A stretch of 64,000 nucleotides of DNA from Moritella dasanensis ArB 0140 (GTDB lineage: Bacteria > Pseudomonadota > Gammaproteobacteria > Enterobacterales > Moritellaceae). The DNA lies in the NCBI RefSeq assembly GCF_000276805.1, contig NZ_AKXQ01000020.1:23100-87099 (forward strand), in the 5' to 3' direction. Of this stretch, positions 9,155 through 17,863 are shown piece by piece. The notes below the pieces were generated by a model. It saw nothing but the letters and a program-made list of their open reading frames with translations. It ran no database searches and had not been told where the DNA came from. Within the stretch, counting starts at the first letter, position 1. Every line of letters starts with the position of its first letter. The position numbers and the translations under genes are program-made.

Positions 9155-10105
9155 CTATATACCGGTAGTTGTAGGTTGCATGTCTCGTGTCGGTATAACA
9201 GACAACATCAGCATATTTCGATTGGCCATGACTTCAGAGCGACTCATAATAAACGAATAGTTCTGAATTATTTTAGCGTTTTGCTCGATCGGTTTGACTT
9301 TAAACATTGGGATCTTCATCTGCATTAACTTTTGCTTCAATTTGCTATCACAAGTACTAAAACTCAAATACTCAATCGTTTTATCCGTTGCTAATTGGTT
9401 TAAATAAACAGACATCATATGATTATCAATTTGTGGTGATACCCCAAATGACGAAAAAACCACCAATACATTCGCTTGGTGTTGTTGCGTACTGGCCAAT
9501 AAATCAAGGATACCAATACTGTTATTCATAAACTCAAACAATGCTTTGGTATTGACCTTACAAAATAGGCAGTGACCAACCAATTGGCTAAAATTACAAA
9601 GAGCAGAGACTAAGGTAAGTGATGTTAACAACGCTGCAGATATTTTTTCTTGATGTGTAGGCAACAAACGAGGGTTACCCTCATACACTAAACAAAGTTT
9701 GAGAAATTGCTCAAACTTAACGTGTTCAGAGTGAATGAACTCGATTTGGTATTGCTCATTATTATAATAAGGGTGCGTTACTTTATCATTTTTTTCGCCC
9801 GCAGAAAATTGTATTGCGTATAAACTTTCTTCGACAAAATCAGCATCTGAACTGTAGATATTAAACAGATCGACACCAAATACTTCCGCTATTTCAGACT
9901 GCTTCGTTAAAGAAGGGGTATTGATACCACGCTCCCAACGACTAATAGAGATTGTATCTAAGCTATCAAAAGAATGACTTTTTTCGTTCAGTAAAGCCCG
10001 TAGACCTTCTTGGGAAAGATGATGCTCTGAGCGTATTTTTCTTAAAAATTCTGAAAATACCTTCATAATTACTGTTTTTGGATACGCATATTTTTTATAT
10101 CCCAT
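9155..10105 (-). CDS. XRE-family transcriptional regulator with large unknown C-terminal domain
   Basis: The N-terminal ~90 residues form a Cro/C1-type helix-turn-helix (FLRKIRSEHHLSQEGLRALL, then ISISRWERGINTPS). The remaining ~220 residues are an unrecognised domain with several Cys (ALCNFSQLVGHCLFCK) and VLVVFSSFGVSPQIDN, perhaps a sensor. I chose the ATG at 10105, which has GGAAG 5 bases upstream; ATG 10066 lacks one. It is the first gene of the operon with REC-EAL, Hpt and the hybrid kinase, and is divergent from gbpA. It may autoregulate and may control gbpA; that is inference. Confidence 0.85.
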   Translation of the reverse strand: MGYKKYAYPKTVIMKVFSEFLRKIRSEHHLSQEGLRALLNEKSHSFDSLDTISISRWERGINTPSLTKQSEIAEVFGVDLFNIYSSDADFVEESLYAIQFSAGEKNDKVTHPYYNNEQYQIEFIHSEHVKFEQFLKLCLVYEGNPRLLPTHQEKISAALLTSLTLVSALCNFSQLVGHCLFCKVNTKALFEFMNNSIGILDLLASTQQHQANVLVVFSSFGVSPQIDNHMMSVYLNQLATDKTIEYLSFSTCDSKLKQKLMQMKIPMFKVKPIEQNAKIIQNYSFIMSRSEVMANRNMLMLSVIPTRDMQPTTTGI

Positions 10106-10450
10106 TTTCACTTCCACTCATACTTAATACCGAAATAGCAAACCCACTCATCGTCATTATTCAGCGACATTAAACACTAAGTTTAAAATAAAAACATCCC
10201 CGAGCAATATATTTTTGAATATATGTTTATCCATACTTTGATTCCACAGTAATAATTTTAATTTTAATAAAATAAATGCCTACACCATAAATATATTTAA
10301 CAACAAGGCACTAGGCACATTTTTACAAATAGAAATAATTATTACTCTAGTGGTAGAAATGACACCTCGTTATCATATTTGTTCAAAAATAAAGCAGTAA
10401 AAAATACACTTACGAAAAAATTAACATTTAAATAACATGGAGTTTATTAT
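10106..10450. other. AT-rich divergent promoter region between XRE operon and gbpA
   Basis: The ~345 bases hold no ORF of note. The sequence is very AT-rich, with direct ATATATTT and AATTTTAATTTTAATAAAATAA tracts that could bind nucleoid proteins. Because a c-di-GMP-I riboswitch precedes gbpA in Vibrio cholerae, I looked for its conserved core (CACGCACAGGGCAAACC and GACGCAAAGCC) and did not find it. The gbpA ribosome site is GGAG about 8 bases before the ATG. Confidence 0.5.
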
Positions 10451-11872
10451 ATGAAAAAAATAGTTTTAGCATCATTCGGCGCTTTAACAGTCGCGGCACT
10501 CGCACCGACTTTAGCTTTCGCACACGGTTATGTCGCAGGCGAGTTCCCTTCTCGTGTTACTTTATGTCACTCAAGTAACGGGTCTAAAAATGATTGTGCG
10601 AGTGCGTCATACGATAGACAAAGTTTAGAAGCACTAAAAGGATTTCCTGCTGCAGGACCTGCCGACGGCAAGATCGCATCAGCACAGAAAGGCGGCTCAT
10701 TTGATGTGCTTGATCAGCAATCATCAAACAAGTGGTACAAAACCAAGATCCAAGCGGGTCTGAATAATTTCCAGTGGTTTAGTACAGCTAACCATAAAAC
10801 CACTGATTATGTTTATTACATTACAAAACCAGATTGGGATCAAAACGCACCGTTAACTCGCGCGTCGTTTGATTTAGCCAATCCTTTCTGTGTGATTGAT
10901 ATGGATGGTAATCAGCCCCCTCTCAATCTGGGTGATGCACACACATGTACAGTCCCAGCACGTAGTGGTTATCAAGTGATCCTCTCGGTGTGGACAATCG
11001 ATGATACCGCCAATGCATTTTACAATGTAATCGATGTGGAATTTGCTGATGATGGCACACCACCGCCACCAGCAGATGTTTGGCAGCAAAGTACCACCAT
11101 CGCACCTAAAGAAGATTTAGTCGCTGGCGATAAAGTCAAAGCACGCTTCTTTGATTCATCTGTGGGTTCGTTTACCACCGAAACCATCATTGAAATTAAC
11201 TCTGCCGCCAACGGTCAAAAGAACACGTGGTCTTACAACCTCGCGAAAGCAATCAATGCCGAGCAAGCCAATGCTCAAGCGGGATCAAAGAGTGACGAAG
11301 ATGTATTCACCCCTGTTTACGGTAACAACCCTGTTTACCTAAAAGCAGATTCGAACCTGACTTCTGTTGAAGTGGATATTATTAAAGCTGATATTCCAGT
11401 TGACGATAGCATCACTGTTTTAGGTCTAGAAGATGAATATGTGATCGACAACAATACGGTTGAGGTAACCTTTAGCATTGAAGCTGTGGGTAACTTAAAC
11501 GTCACCAATACTATCTTTGATGTAAATAATAAAGCGATTGCATCAATATCTGACAATGTGAACGATACTGTTAAAAGTTTTACCTTATCACTTGAAAATG
11601 TAACGGCAGGCGCTTTTAAATTAGTCTCCATCGCTAACTCAAACGATGACAGTAACTTATCGCTACAAGAGTCAAATAACTTTAATGTTGTAGATACTGA
11701 AGTACCGGGCGACTGCCAAGATATTCAAGCAATTGATATCAGCAAGCAATACAAACCAGGCCAAGAAGTTTCTTACCAAGATAATGTTTATCGTGCAGAG
11801 CGCTGGACCGATGTAGGCCGCACTCCAGATACGTTATATACAGGTTGGGTATTAGTTGGCCCTTGCTCGTAG
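10451..11872 (+). CDS. gbpA: GbpA-like N-acetylglucosamine/chitin-binding lytic polysaccharide monooxygenase
   Basis: The 473-residue secreted protein has a signal peptide cleaved after LAFA, leaving His25 as the N-terminal copper-brace residue (HGYVAGEFPSR). The second brace histidine is in STANHKTTDY (about residue 115). Residues 25-200 form the AA10 domain, ending FYNVIDVEF. The middle ~210-410 corresponds to the two GbpA surface-binding domains. The last ~55 residues (KQYKPGQEVSYQDNVYRAE, WVLVGPC) form a CBM5/12-type chitin-binding module. Length and architecture match Vibrio GbpA (485 residues), which oxidatively cleaves chitin and mediates attachment to chitin and mucin. A strong terminator follows. 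Confidence 0.93.
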   Translation: MKKIVLASFGALTVAALAPTLAFAHGYVAGEFPSRVTLCHSSNGSKNDCASASYDRQSLEALKGFPAAGPADGKIASAQKGGSFDVLDQQSSNKWYKTKIQAGLNNFQWFSTANHKTTDYVYYITKPDWDQNAPLTRASFDLANPFCVIDMDGNQPPLNLGDAHTCTVPARSGYQVILSVWTIDDTANAFYNVIDVEFADDGTPPPPADVWQQSTTIAPKEDLVAGDKVKARFFDSSVGSFTTETIIEINSAANGQKNTWSYNLAKAINAEQANAQAGSKSDEDVFTPVYGNNPVYLKADSNLTSVEVDIIKADIPVDDSITVLGLEDEYVIDNNTVEVTFSIEAVGNLNVTNTIFDVNNKAIASISDNVNDTVKSFTLSLENVTAGAFKLVSIANSNDDSNLSLQESNNFNVVDTEVPGDCQDIQAIDISKQYKPGQEVSYQDNVYRAERWTDVGRTPDTLYTGWVLVGPCS

Positions 11873-11928
11873 CACATAGTTAATCGCCGCTTGTTAATAA
11901 GCCGCTCAAAATAACTCAATGTAAGTCA

Positions 11929-11960
11929 AACAGCGTAAATCATATTTACGCTGTTTTTTT
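11929..11960 (+). terminator. Rho-independent terminator of gbpA
   Basis: AACAGCGTAAAT (11929-11940) pairs with ATTTACGCTGTT (11944-11955) around a 3-base loop and runs into a seven-T tract. It is a textbook intrinsic terminator, and it separates gbpA from the cytochrome b561 gene. Confidence 0.92.
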
Positions 11961-11984
11961 ATCTGCGCGAAAGTAGGAACACAT

Positions 11985-12503
11985 ATGCATCAACTCACTC
12001 ATCAATTTAATAGCACCGCAAAATACCTGCATTGGATCTCCGCACTCGTGATCTTATGGGCAAGTATTTCGGGGTTATACATCGCCTTTTTTGAACTGGA
12101 CTCGAATATTAAAAGTCATATTTTACGTTTCAATGTATCGCTAACAACGGTATTTATTCCGCTGTTTTGCTGGCGTATTTACCACAGATTAAAATACGGA
12201 GTACCGGCACCACACCCCGCAATGTCGATATTGGAAACCAAGCTCGCGCACATCGGACATACCTTACTTTATATACTCGTTTCGCTGGTACTCGTTAGTG
12301 GGGTATTAATGATGGGTCATGACGTCAATGTGTTTGGATTATTGACTATCCCACAGCTACTACAACAGCAACATAGTATTCACTTTTTTGAAACCCTGCA
12401 CCTGTACGCCTGCCGGTTATTAGCAGCATTAGTGCTTTGTCATTTAGCCGCACTCATTAAGCATGAAATGATGGGAAAGCGTATTTTGAAGAGGATGATG
12501 TAA
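11985..12503 (+). CDS. Cytochrome b561 family membrane protein
   Basis: The 172-residue protein has four membrane helices and the haem-ligand pattern of bacterial CybB-type cytochromes: KYLHWISAL near the N-terminus, a HI/HTLLY helix, and HLYACRLLAALVLCHLAAL near the end. It would carry electrons between quinol and a periplasmic or respiratory acceptor in the inner membrane. AGGA lies 8 bases before the start ATG. It directly follows gbpA but is separated from it by a strong terminator, so it need not share the promoter. The natural acceptor is unknown. Confidence 0.88.
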   Translation: MHQLTHQFNSTAKYLHWISALVILWASISGLYIAFFELDSNIKSHILRFNVSLTTVFIPLFCWRIYHRLKYGVPAPHPAMSILETKLAHIGHTLLYILVSLVLVSGVLMMGHDVNVFGLLTIPQLLQQQHSIHFFETLHLYACRLLAALVLCHLAALIKHEMMGKRILKRMM

Positions 12504-12544
12504 AGTCAGAAGGCTATTTAATTTTATTTTATGTAATGCCATGT

Positions 12545-12574
12545 CGTTCCGTACTCGCGTTGAGTCACGGAACG
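12545..12574. terminator. Hairpin between b561 and ArsR genes
   Basis: CGTTCCGT (12545-12552) pairs with ACGGAACG (12567-12574). It lies between two convergent genes and is probably a shared terminator, although neither side has a long T-run. Confidence 0.5.
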
Positions 12575-12596
12575 TATATCAATAATAGATAGATAA

Positions 12597-12914
12597 CTAT
12601 TTAACAGACTCAGCGGCATTGCTTATCACTTCATCAATACAGCATTCATCTTGTAAAAAACCAATCACTGATTGTAATTTATCGTATTCAGCCACGCAGT
12701 ACAAAGTACGACCTTCACGACGTTGAGACAGTAAACCTGCGGACGCTAAACTAGAAATATGGTGCGATAATGTAGAACCAGGAATGGCTAATTGTTCTTG
12801 CAAGCCACCCACCGCAACACCTTGATAACCGGCGCGGATCACACTTTTGAAAATAGTTAATCGGGTTGGGTGCCCCAATTCTTTCAGTGCTTTCGCAATT
12901 ACATCAATATCCAT
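12597..12914 (-). CDS. ArsR/SmtB-family regulator
   Basis: This is a 105-residue winged-helix repressor. ALKELGHPTRLTIFKSVI begins the domain and the recognition region is IPGSTLSHHISSLASAGLLSQRREGR, both typical of ArsR. The C-terminus has a vicinal CysCys (QDECCIDEV) that could sense metals, sulfur species or redox; no canonical metal site is evident. GGAG precedes the start. An 18-bp perfect inverted repeat lies just upstream and is probably its own operator. Confidence 0.9.
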   Translation of the reverse strand: MDIDVIAKALKELGHPTRLTIFKSVIRAGYQGVAVGGLQEQLAIPGSTLSHHISSLASAGLLSQRREGRTLYCVAEYDKLQSVIGFLQDECCIDEVISNAAESVK

Positions 12915-12936
12915 TTTTCAGTTCTCCAAGTTAACC

Positions 12937-12982
12937 GCTAACAACATATATTTCGATACTAGCAGAAATATATGTTGTTAGC
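12937..12982. promoter_or_regulatory. 18-bp perfect inverted repeat, probable ArsR operator
   Basis: GCTAACAACATATATTTC (12937-12954) is repeated exactly in inverted orientation at 12965-12982, with a 10-base spacer. It begins 23 bases upstream of the ArsR start. ArsR proteins commonly bind such AT-rich dyads to repress themselves. There is no T-run, so it is less likely to be a terminator for the upstream DUF2237 gene. Confidence 0.6.
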
Positions 12983-13015
12983 CAATCGAGACCGACAAAG
13001 GGCATCGTTAATACG

Positions 13016-13393
13016 CTAACTCAAATCCATTGTATAGCGTTTCAGTAATTCCATCGGCACTATTTCTAATGCTTTGATGTGTGTTCTTTGCAAATAGACT
13101 CTCGGCGCCATATTATCTTCCAACGCTTGCAACCAACGCGCAGCACACAAACACCAACGATCACCCGCTCGCAAACCTTCAAATCCAAATTCAGGTACCG
13201 GGGTTGATAAGTCATTGCCTTTAAAACGCGAGTATTCTAAGAATTCAGCCGACACTGCAATACACACAGTATGCGATCCGGCATCTTGACTGCAGGTATT
13301 ACAGGCACCGTCGCGATAAAAGCCAGTGACAGGATCCTCGCCACATAATTCCAACTGTTCGCCAAATACATTGACTGAATCATACATTTCCAT
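13016..13393 (-). CDS. DUF2237 family protein
   Basis: The 125-residue cytosolic protein carries the conserved stretches of DUF2237: DPVTGFYRDGACNT, GSHTVCIAVSAEFLEYSR, GNDLSTPVPEFGFEGL and GDRWCLCAARWLQAL. Several cysteines are invariant in this family. The biochemical function is unknown. It lies upstream of arsR on the same strand with a 100-base gap that contains the inverted-repeat operator. Confidence 0.88.
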   Translation of the reverse strand: MEMYDSVNVFGEQLELCGEDPVTGFYRDGACNTCSQDAGSHTVCIAVSAEFLEYSRFKGNDLSTPVPEFGFEGLRAGDRWCLCAARWLQALEDNMAPRVYLQRTHIKALEIVPMELLKRYTMDLS

Positions 13394-13593
13394 GTGTTAT
13401 ATCTCCACGTTACGTTGTAACAGATCAAGCTCAAGTTAGTTCACACTAGCACTTATTATTTTCACCGTCTATGAAGCTAACCTGATGATGTCATTACGTG
13501 GCTATTAGCCGTGTATAAATAGTCGAGCAATCGCGTACAATGGTCTTTTAATGCGTTATCCCGCATAGAGTCTATTCATTGCATAGGAAGATC

Positions 13594-14250
13594 ATGGAAC
13601 TCATTTATAACGGCCCACTTGATGGCCCATTATTTGTATTTGCGCACGGCGCTGGTGCGCCCGCGACCTCAGACGTGATGGAAACGATTGCCAAAGGGCT
13701 CGCCCAGCAAGGTATACGCGTAGCACGTTTCAATTTTCCTTACATGCAACAACGTGTAGATAATGGTACTCGCCGACCGCCAGAGCGCGCACCCAAGTTA
13801 ATAGCTCAGTTTCAGCAATTAATTGCCAGTATCGACCAACCTATGGTGATTGGCGGTAAATCTATGGGTGGACGTATGGCCAGCTTAGTGGCATCCGATC
13901 CAAGTACTGATGAACTCACCGTTAACGCGAAAATAAAAGGCATCGCTTGTTTAGGTTTTCCTTTTCACCCAGCCAATAAGCCGGAATCGCTGCGTACTGA
14001 ACACTTTCCATTGATCCAGCAACCCGTTTTTATTGCCCAAGGCGATCGTGATAAGTTAGGAACCAGAGAAGAAGTAAACAGTTATGGTTTGCCAAAGGAT
14101 ATTGAATTTTTGTGGTTAACAGACGGTGACCATGATTTAAAACCCAGAGTAAAAAGTGGTTTTACTCATCAAGCGCACCTACAGACAACCATTGATGGGA
14201 TGGCGGCGTTTATTAAACAAGTATTAACCCCAACGCCTTCGCAGCTTTAA
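13594..14250 (+). CDS. Alpha/beta hydrolase of the KANL3/Tex30-like family
   Basis: About 218 residues. FAHGAGAPATSD forms the oxyanion region, GGKSMGGRMAS the nucleophile elbow (Ser in GKSMG), and LTDGDHDLKPR probably carries the catalytic Asp and His. The ATG at 13594 was chosen because AGGAAG lies 3-8 bases upstream; a TTG at 13579 is also open. It is cytosolic with no signal peptide. The substrate is unknown. It converges on the Lrp-family gene with only 4 bases between them. Confidence 0.85.
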   Translation: MELIYNGPLDGPLFVFAHGAGAPATSDVMETIAKGLAQQGIRVARFNFPYMQQRVDNGTRRPPERAPKLIAQFQQLIASIDQPMVIGGKSMGGRMASLVASDPSTDELTVNAKIKGIACLGFPFHPANKPESLRTEHFPLIQQPVFIAQGDRDKLGTREEVNSYGLPKDIEFLWLTDGDHDLKPRVKSGFTHQAHLQTTIDGMAAFIKQVLTPTPSQL

Positions 14251-14254
14251 ACGG

Positions 14255-14719
14255 TTAATCGGCAATCATAGCGCAGGTATCGTATTTGACTCGATTCATC
14301 GATATCTGGGTTTTAAAATTCTTCATATTCGGTTCGCTATACAAATGACGCTGACAAAAATCATCATACTGCAGCATATTTTCTACCGTCACCAATAATA
14401 CAAAATCCACTTCCCCCGTGACTTGATAACACTCCCTGACTTCGGGTGCTGTGCGGATATGTTTAATAAAATTATCATTCAGATCTAATCTATCTCGTTC
14501 CATTTCTACGTTCACAATCATGTGCAAACACGCACCGAGTTTGTCTTGGTTAAGCAGTACCACTTGGCTGGCAATAATACCTTCGCTTTTTAACTTTTTT
14601 ACCCGCTTAAAACAAGCCGGTGGCGACAAGCCAATCAGGGATGCGAGTTGTAAATTACTCACGGACGCATCTTGTTGTAACTGGCGTAAAATGGCTTTAT
14701 CAAGTCGATCGAGAAACAT
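14255..14719 (-). CDS. Lrp/AsnC-family transcriptional regulator
   Basis: The 154-residue protein has an N-terminal helix-turn-helix (LDKAILRQLQQDASVSNLQL, then GLSPPACFKRVKKL). A C-terminal RAM ligand domain follows (RECYQVTGEVDFVLLVTVENM). Lrp/AsnC proteins sense amino acids. It is transcribed divergently from the GATE-domain membrane protein at 14851, which it probably controls. Confidence 0.92.
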   Translation of the reverse strand: MFLDRLDKAILRQLQQDASVSNLQLASLIGLSPPACFKRVKKLKSEGIIASQVVLLNQDKLGACLHMIVNVEMERDRLDLNDNFIKHIRTAPEVRECYQVTGEVDFVLLVTVENMLQYDDFCQRHLYSEPNMKNFKTQISMNRVKYDTCAMIAD

Positions 14720-14850
14720 AATTAACTAACGCCTAGTAAATAAGAAATATATAACAACATTTGTACGTGATTATTGAAATCATTTCTAGCGTATTGAATA
14801 TAATAAACAACATAAATCCTTATTCATCTCGCAGACATGGAAACCGTCAC

Positions 14851-15792
14851 ATGCTTACAAATTTAAAATCCTTATTATTCGATGTCTGGCGCGTTTATCT
14901 CACGCTGCTGAAAGTCATGGTGCCCGCACTTATTATCGTTAAAGCATTAGATATGCTTGGCGGCACTGTGTGGTTAGGTAAATTGCTAGCGCCATTGATG
15001 AGTCTGGTTGGCTTACCCGAGGCAATGGGGTTGGTTTGGGCAACCGCCATGCTCACCAATATCTATACTGGTATGGCTGTTTTTTTTGATTTAGCCGGTG
15101 ATAGTCCACTGACCGTCGCCCAAGTATCAGTCCTTGGCATCATGATGCTACTGGCACATGCATTACCGATTGAAGGCGCCGTGGCAAAATTATCCGGTGT
15201 CTCTTGGCGCGTCACTCTGCCCTTACGCATCGGTGGCGGCTTTATACTGGGTATGATCGTTAATCAAGTTTATCAACTCGGGAACTGGCAGCAACAACCA
15301 GCCCAGATCGTTTGGCAACCGACCCCCGCATCATCGAGTCTGTTTGACTGGGGGATCGCACAATTGACCATGTTAGCGTCTATCTTTTTTATTATTGCCG
15401 CATTAATGTTATTGCTGCGCTTATTAAAATGGTGTGGAATCGAAAAACTGATTCAAAACCTGCTATCGCCATTTTTAAAAGCGTTAACCATAGGCAAAGA
15501 AACCACTAACGTTTGTGTGATTGGCTTAGTGTTGGGCTTAAGTTTTGGTGCTGGATTATTAATTGATGAAGCACGTACCGGTAAAATAAGTAAGCGTGAT
15601 ATTTTCCTCGCTGTCTGCTTTTTAGGACTCACTCACAGCATCATCGAGGATACCATTTTGATTTTATTATTAGGTGCTGATCTAATGTCTCTTTTATGGG
15701 GACGCTTGCTGTTTGGTTTTGTTGTTATTGCTATTTTAGCACGTTGTATCAAACAGGACTCTTCATCCTGCTCGACAGCTAAAACCAGTTAA
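14851..15792 (+). CDS. Nucleoside-recognition (GATE) domain inner-membrane protein
   Basis: About 313 residues with roughly eight membrane helices. Two GATE-type segments are visible: one around TAMLTNIYTGMAVFF and HALPIEGAVAKLSG, one around GLSFGAGLLIDEARTGK and LTHSIIEDTILILLLG. The pattern resembles the YjiH/YjiG and spore-maturation-like transporters. The ATG at 14851 begins MLTNLKSLL; the ORF is open further upstream, but that part looks non-coding. Divergence from an Lrp-type regulator suggests amino-acid or related export, which is inference. Its stop codon lies in the first unit of a 10-bp tandem repeat. Confidence 0.8.
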   Translation: MLTNLKSLLFDVWRVYLTLLKVMVPALIIVKALDMLGGTVWLGKLLAPLMSLVGLPEAMGLVWATAMLTNIYTGMAVFFDLAGDSPLTVAQVSVLGIMMLLAHALPIEGAVAKLSGVSWRVTLPLRIGGGFILGMIVNQVYQLGNWQQQPAQIVWQPTPASSSLFDWGIAQLTMLASIFFIIAALMLLLRLLKWCGIEKLIQNLLSPFLKALTIGKETTNVCVIGLVLGLSFGAGLLIDEARTGKISKRDIFLAVCFLGLTHSIIEDTILILLLGADLMSLLWGRLLFGFVVIAILARCIKQDSSSCSTAKTS

Positions 15793-15810
15793 AACCAGTT
15801 AAAACCAGTT
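15781..15810. repeat. 10-bp tandem repeat, three exact copies
   Basis: AAAACCAGTT occurs three times in a row. The stop codon of the upstream gene (15790-15792) spans the junction of units 1 and 2, so copy-number change beyond the first unit leaves the protein intact. Confidence 0.95.
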
Positions 15811-15833
15811 AAATAAAAGCATCTAACAGCGCT

Positions 15834-16868
15834 TTATTCAATACACGTTAACTTATCATTACGCTTAGATAAGTCTTTAAATGACGCCATCATGTTTGCT
15901 TTTTTCACGAATTGCTTCGGTGGCGTAATCACTTGTAATCGATAATCGCTTGCCTTGTCTTTAGTATCAACAAGTTCGCTATTTACATCAACAGGCGTGA
16001 CGATGACGACTTTTAATTCCGGTGCGCGAGCCAGAATACTCGCTGCTGTTCCCAAGCCATTTTCAGTATGGAATTTACCAGCGATGTGTAACACTTGTTT
16101 ACCTGCATTTAAATCGTCTGATAAATAATTAACGATACTCTCAGCCATGGTTTCATCCCACGTCACTTGCGAAGCAAATTTACTTTCATTTTGGCTTTCA
16201 TCACCATGATGCATCGAGGCCATAAAATGGGTTTTATAAGGTGAATCTTGCGTATTAATATTTTCAGCTAGCCAAGCGCGTTCATCTGCCGGTAATTTAT
16301 CAATATAGCTAATCCCTTCTTTGGCGATACAGCGGATAATTTTTTTAGGTGCATTGGCAGCAATAATATCAATGTTGTTAGCCTTTGCCAGTTCCACTAA
16401 TGGGCGGTAATCACTGGTGTAATTTGGCCATGCGTTACCCTGCTTTATTAATGTGCCCTCACCTATCTCGCCAGCTAAGTAAGTATTCACAATAGCCTGA
16501 TTATCACGAGTGAATTGCTCCATTGATAATGTGACATTGTCATTATCTGCCAGCATAGCTTGTAATAAGGCGGTTTGAAAACGATGGATACCGGTATGCG
16601 TATGCCACTCACCCACCAGCACGACATCAGCATCTTTAATCTGCTCAACAAAATCAGTTACATTAATATCCTGACCAGATGGAGACTGTAAATTATAATC
16701 AAAGTAAGTAGTTACTTCCGATTTAACCTTTTCTATTACAGGCTTTCCTGAAGATGGATAGGTACTACAACCAGCCAGTGCTGAGGCCATTAAAATACTG
16801 ATGACACTGCATTTATAATTTTTTAGTACGAGTAAAGATGAAGAAGATAGTTGCGGAAAAATAAACAT
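15834..16868 (-). CDS. ChaN family lipoprotein (haem-iron uptake, erythromycin-esterase-like fold)
   Basis: About 344 residues with a lipoprotein signal ending MASALAGC. The domain motifs are VVLVGEWHTHTGIHRFQ, LSMEQFTRD, YRPLVELAKANNIDIIAANAP and HIAGKFHTENGLG, matching ChaN/PhuW-like lipoproteins. In Campylobacter these bind haem at the outer membrane. The start at 16868 has AGGG about 7 bases upstream; ATG 16907 would add 13 residues and lacks a good site. A leader of about 30 residues before the lipobox is long but acceptable. No haem receptor gene is adjacent. Confidence 0.85.
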   Translation of the reverse strand: MFIFPQLSSSSLLVLKNYKCSVISILMASALAGCSTYPSSGKPVIEKVKSEVTTYFDYNLQSPSGQDINVTDFVEQIKDADVVLVGEWHTHTGIHRFQTALLQAMLADNDNVTLSMEQFTRDNQAIVNTYLAGEIGEGTLIKQGNAWPNYTSDYRPLVELAKANNIDIIAANAPKKIIRCIAKEGISYIDKLPADERAWLAENINTQDSPYKTHFMASMHHGDESQNESKFASQVTWDETMAESIVNYLSDDLNAGKQVLHIAGKFHTENGLGTAASILARAPELKVVIVTPVDVNSELVDTKDKASDYRLQVITPPKQFVKKANMMASFKDLSKRNDKLTCIE

Positions 16869-16990
16869 ATAACACCCTAATAATAACGACCATAAATAGT
16901 AATACATCTCATTTGCAATAACAATATTTACTCTAATACCTATTACAAACGCTTACTGTAAACCTGACTGTAAAACTTTATTTTAAACCT

Positions 16991-17863
16991 TTATTTTAAA
17001 CAGTGCTTCGCCGCTACGATTACGCTGTTAACACGACTCGGCATAAATTTATTCAGGTGAACACCAAGATATAGTGTTTCCGCAACAGGGATTTTAAGGT
17101 GGTGGATCTTCACTTTATCTGGATGAGGGAAGTCTGCTACCGCATAAGCAGGCAATACTGTAAAACCAAGCCCTAAACTGACAGGCTCTAAAATCAGGCT
17201 TATTTGATTGGAAAAACCGGCCTTTTTAAACTGATTATAATGTTTAAATTCTGGGTAATTAGCCCCAAGTAACAAACTTGAGTGGAACGCACCGTCAGGG
17301 TGGTCGATAAAACCTAATTGCATTAATGCTTGCCAACTTGGTTCTTCAATATCGGCAGGAGTAACTAACAACAGCGCTTCTTCCGCTATCGGTTTCAAAC
17401 TCACTTCCGCTAGTGTCGATGAACTGGTCATAAAACCAATATCGACCGTATGCTCGGCAATGGCTTTTTCTATCGTTGCATTGGGTGCAAAGCGATAATC
17501 AATCACCAATTTGGGATGCTGTGTTTGTAACGTCAGTAAATAACGATACAGTTTCAAGCCAATACTCCCCGGAGACATCACTCTGACCAGGCCTTCAAAA
17601 GCAGGATCTGTCGTCACCCGCTGTTCGAGTTCTGATAGTGAGTTGATTATCTGTTTACCCTCGGTATATAACCGCTGTCCCGCATCCGTTAAAGTAAACT
17701 GCTTTCCTTCTCGAATAAGCAAATCTTGACCAAGCTGCTCTTCTAGTTTGCGGATATGCTGACTAATACCTGATTGCGTCATATTCAGACGCTCAGCACT
17801 ACGGGTAAAATGGCCAACTTCCACCAGCGTACAAAAGCTGCGAAGTAATATAGGATTAATCAT
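16991..17863 (-). CDS. LysR-family transcriptional regulator
   Basis: The 290-residue protein has the N-terminal wHTH (FCTLVEVGHFTRSAERLNMT, SGISQHIRKLEEQLG) and a periplasmic-binding-like effector domain. It overlaps rsuA by 4 bases (ATGA), so it is translated with the yqfB-rsuA unit rather than facing a divergent target. The target is unknown. Confidence 0.92.
   Translation of the reverse strand: MINPILLRSFCTLVEVGHFTRSAERLNMTQSGISQHIRKLEEQLGQDLLIREGKQFTLTDAGQRLYTEGKQIINSLSELEQRVTTDPAFEGLVRVMSPGSIGLKLYRYLLTLQTQHPKLVIDYRFAPNATIEKAIAEHTVDIGFMTSSSTLAEVSLKPIAEEALLLVTPADIEEPSWQALMQLGFIDHPDGAFHSSLLLGANYPEFKHYNQFKKAGFSNQISLILEPVSLGLGFTVLPAYAVADFPHPDKVKIHHLKIPVAETLYLGVHLNKFMPSRVNSVIVAAKHCLK

Noticed and set aside
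10106..10450. c-di-GMP-I riboswitch upstream of gbpA
   Set aside because: The conserved core strings were not found, although the V. cholerae gbpA leader has one.
13237..13434. Overlapping minus-strand ORF in the DUF2237 gene
   Set aside because: Shadow of the real gene in another frame.
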